From an uncultured Gammaproteobacteria bacterium (lineage in GTDB: Bacteria; Pseudomonadota; Gammaproteobacteria; Nitrosococcales; Methylophagaceae), in the NCBI GenBank assembly GCA_913058195.1, contig CAJXPP010000019.1:1-15603 (forward strand): a stretch of DNA of 15,603 nt, in the 5' to 3' direction. A program made the translations under genes and the position numbers. Positions 15,216 to 15,603 of this stretch are shown in pieces (position 1 is the stretch's first letter; each line of letters opens with the position of its first letter). The notes under the pieces were generated by a model. The model was not told the origin of the DNA and did not search any database. It worked only from the letters and a program-made list of their open reading frames with translations.

Positions 15216-15309
15216 ATGCATGCTCTACAATTGTTTAATGATATTTAGCTTCGTGAACTATGTTAAATGATTAGTATCAAACAAATATTGATAAATAAAT
15301 GAGGTGAAT

Positions 15310-15555
15310 ATGGGACGACTTATTATTATCTTCGGTCTACTTATTGGGCTGTCGCAGTTTAATGTGGTGCAGGATGTAGTGAATCCATCGCGTGATTTTT
15401 CAACTTTAAACTATGAGCCTGTGGTTTTGTATTCAACATCGTGGTGTGGCTATTGTGCTAAAACGCGTCGCTTTTTTGATCGAAATAAAATTAACTATAT
15501 TGAATATGATATAGAAAAATCAGCAACCGCAAAACGTGAATATGATGGGCTAGGT
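15310..15555 (+). CDS. Membrane-anchored glutaredoxin-like protein, 3' end missing
   Basis: An open frame from ATG 15310 gives 82 residues before the insert ends, with no stop. The N-terminal LIIIFGLLIGL (4-14) is a short signal or anchor segment, which would place the domain at the periplasmic face. A glutaredoxin fold then begins: VVLYSTSWCGYC (38-49) with the redox pair C46 and C49, then KTRRFFDRNKINYIEYDIEKSATAKREYDGLG. The break comes just before the place where the family has its cis-proline loop (G-V-P). A Shine-Dalgarno (GAGG, 15301-15304) lies 5 bases upstream. Translating past 15555 gives adapter sequence and must not be read as protein. It could serve thiol reduction in the envelope, but the substrate is unknown. 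Confidence 0.85.
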
Positions 15556-15603
15556 CTGTCTCTTATACACATCTCCGAGCCCACGAGACTAGGCATGATC
15601 TCG
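15556..15603 (+). other. Nextera i7-side library adapter (not genomic)
   Basis: CTGTCTCTTATACACATCT (15556-15574) is the Tn5 mosaic end. CCGAGCCCACGAGAC (15575-15589) is the Nextera read-2 tail. TAGGCATG (15590-15597) matches index N706, and ATCTCG (15598-15603) begins the P7 primer. Genomic sequence ends at 15555, inside the glutaredoxin-like gene. Confidence 0.98.

Larger units (their letters stand above)
15001..15220. repeat. Structured non-coding element rich in inverted repeats
   Basis: This fills most of the 374-bp gap between the decayed gene and the glutaredoxin-like gene. It is richer in G+C than the A+T-rich flanks on both sides. It holds at least four inverted repeats: 15014-15047; 15102-15176 with 15128-15143 inside it; and 15189-15215. 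It also holds a 9-bp direct repeat GCTTTTCAA (15090-15098 and 15178-15186). A 93-residue frame from TTG 14923 crosses it but looks like chance translation of the repeats. The shape suggests a miniature mobile element or dispersed intergenic repeat. I do not see integron attC core sites, terminal transposase repeats or target duplications. The flanks 14936-15000 and 15221-15309 show nothing clear beyond A+T-rich sequence. Confidence 0.55.

Noticed and set aside
15001..15220. Integron attC site
   Set aside because: I could not find a matching pair of core sites (RYYYAAC and GTTRRRY) at the ends of the inverted repeats, and no integrase gene is in the window.

Overview
The window is a stretch of bacterial chromosome in the classic gammaproteobacterial order mnmG-rsmG-parA-parB-atpIBEFHAGDC-glmU, with low-to-moderate G+C. 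Protein lengths and catalytic residues follow the Escherichia coli versions closely: 513 aa AtpA, 156 aa AtpF, DgkA residues at the same numbers, GlmU residues offset by two. A gammaproteobacterium is therefore well supported, but I cannot name the genus. Both ends of the window are not genomic. Positions 1-47 and 15556-15603 are Illumina Nextera library sequence (primer ends, 8-base indices and the 19-bp Tn5 mosaic end), so the real insert is 48-15555.

Left part (48-4742): dgkA (membrane lipid kinase) on the minus strand diverges from a tight plus-strand run of mnmG (tRNA wobble modification), rsmG (16S rRNA methyltransferase) and parA/parB (chromosome partition). Stop and start overlap or lie a few bases apart. 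No DnaA-box cluster and no consensus parS site was seen.

Middle part (4767-12872): an unnamed ten-helix membrane protein gene lies between parB and the ATP synthase operon. The atp operon (I, B, E, F, H, A, G, D, C) encodes a complete proton-type F1Fo ATP synthase. A good sigma-70 promoter (TTGACC-18-TATAAT) lies just upstream of atpI. An FNR-type half-palindrome (TTGAT-N4-ATCAT) is centred about 82.5 bases before the predicted transcription start, a standard class I activator position. An AU-rich stem-loop separates atpE from atpF, and a strong intrinsic terminator follows atpC.

Right part (12873-15555): glmU, the bifunctional enzyme that makes UDP-N-acetylglucosamine, has its own extended -10 promoter. 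After glmU the conserved order stops: glmS is absent. Instead there is a decayed gene for a small single-pass membrane protein with two in-frame stops, bracketed by a 14-bp direct repeat. It is followed by about 220 bp of non-coding DNA full of inverted repeats, which looks like a dispersed or mobile repeat. Last comes the 5' part of a membrane-anchored glutaredoxin-like gene, cut by the end of the insert. This last 1.3 kb is the only accessory-looking part; the rest is core housekeeping.
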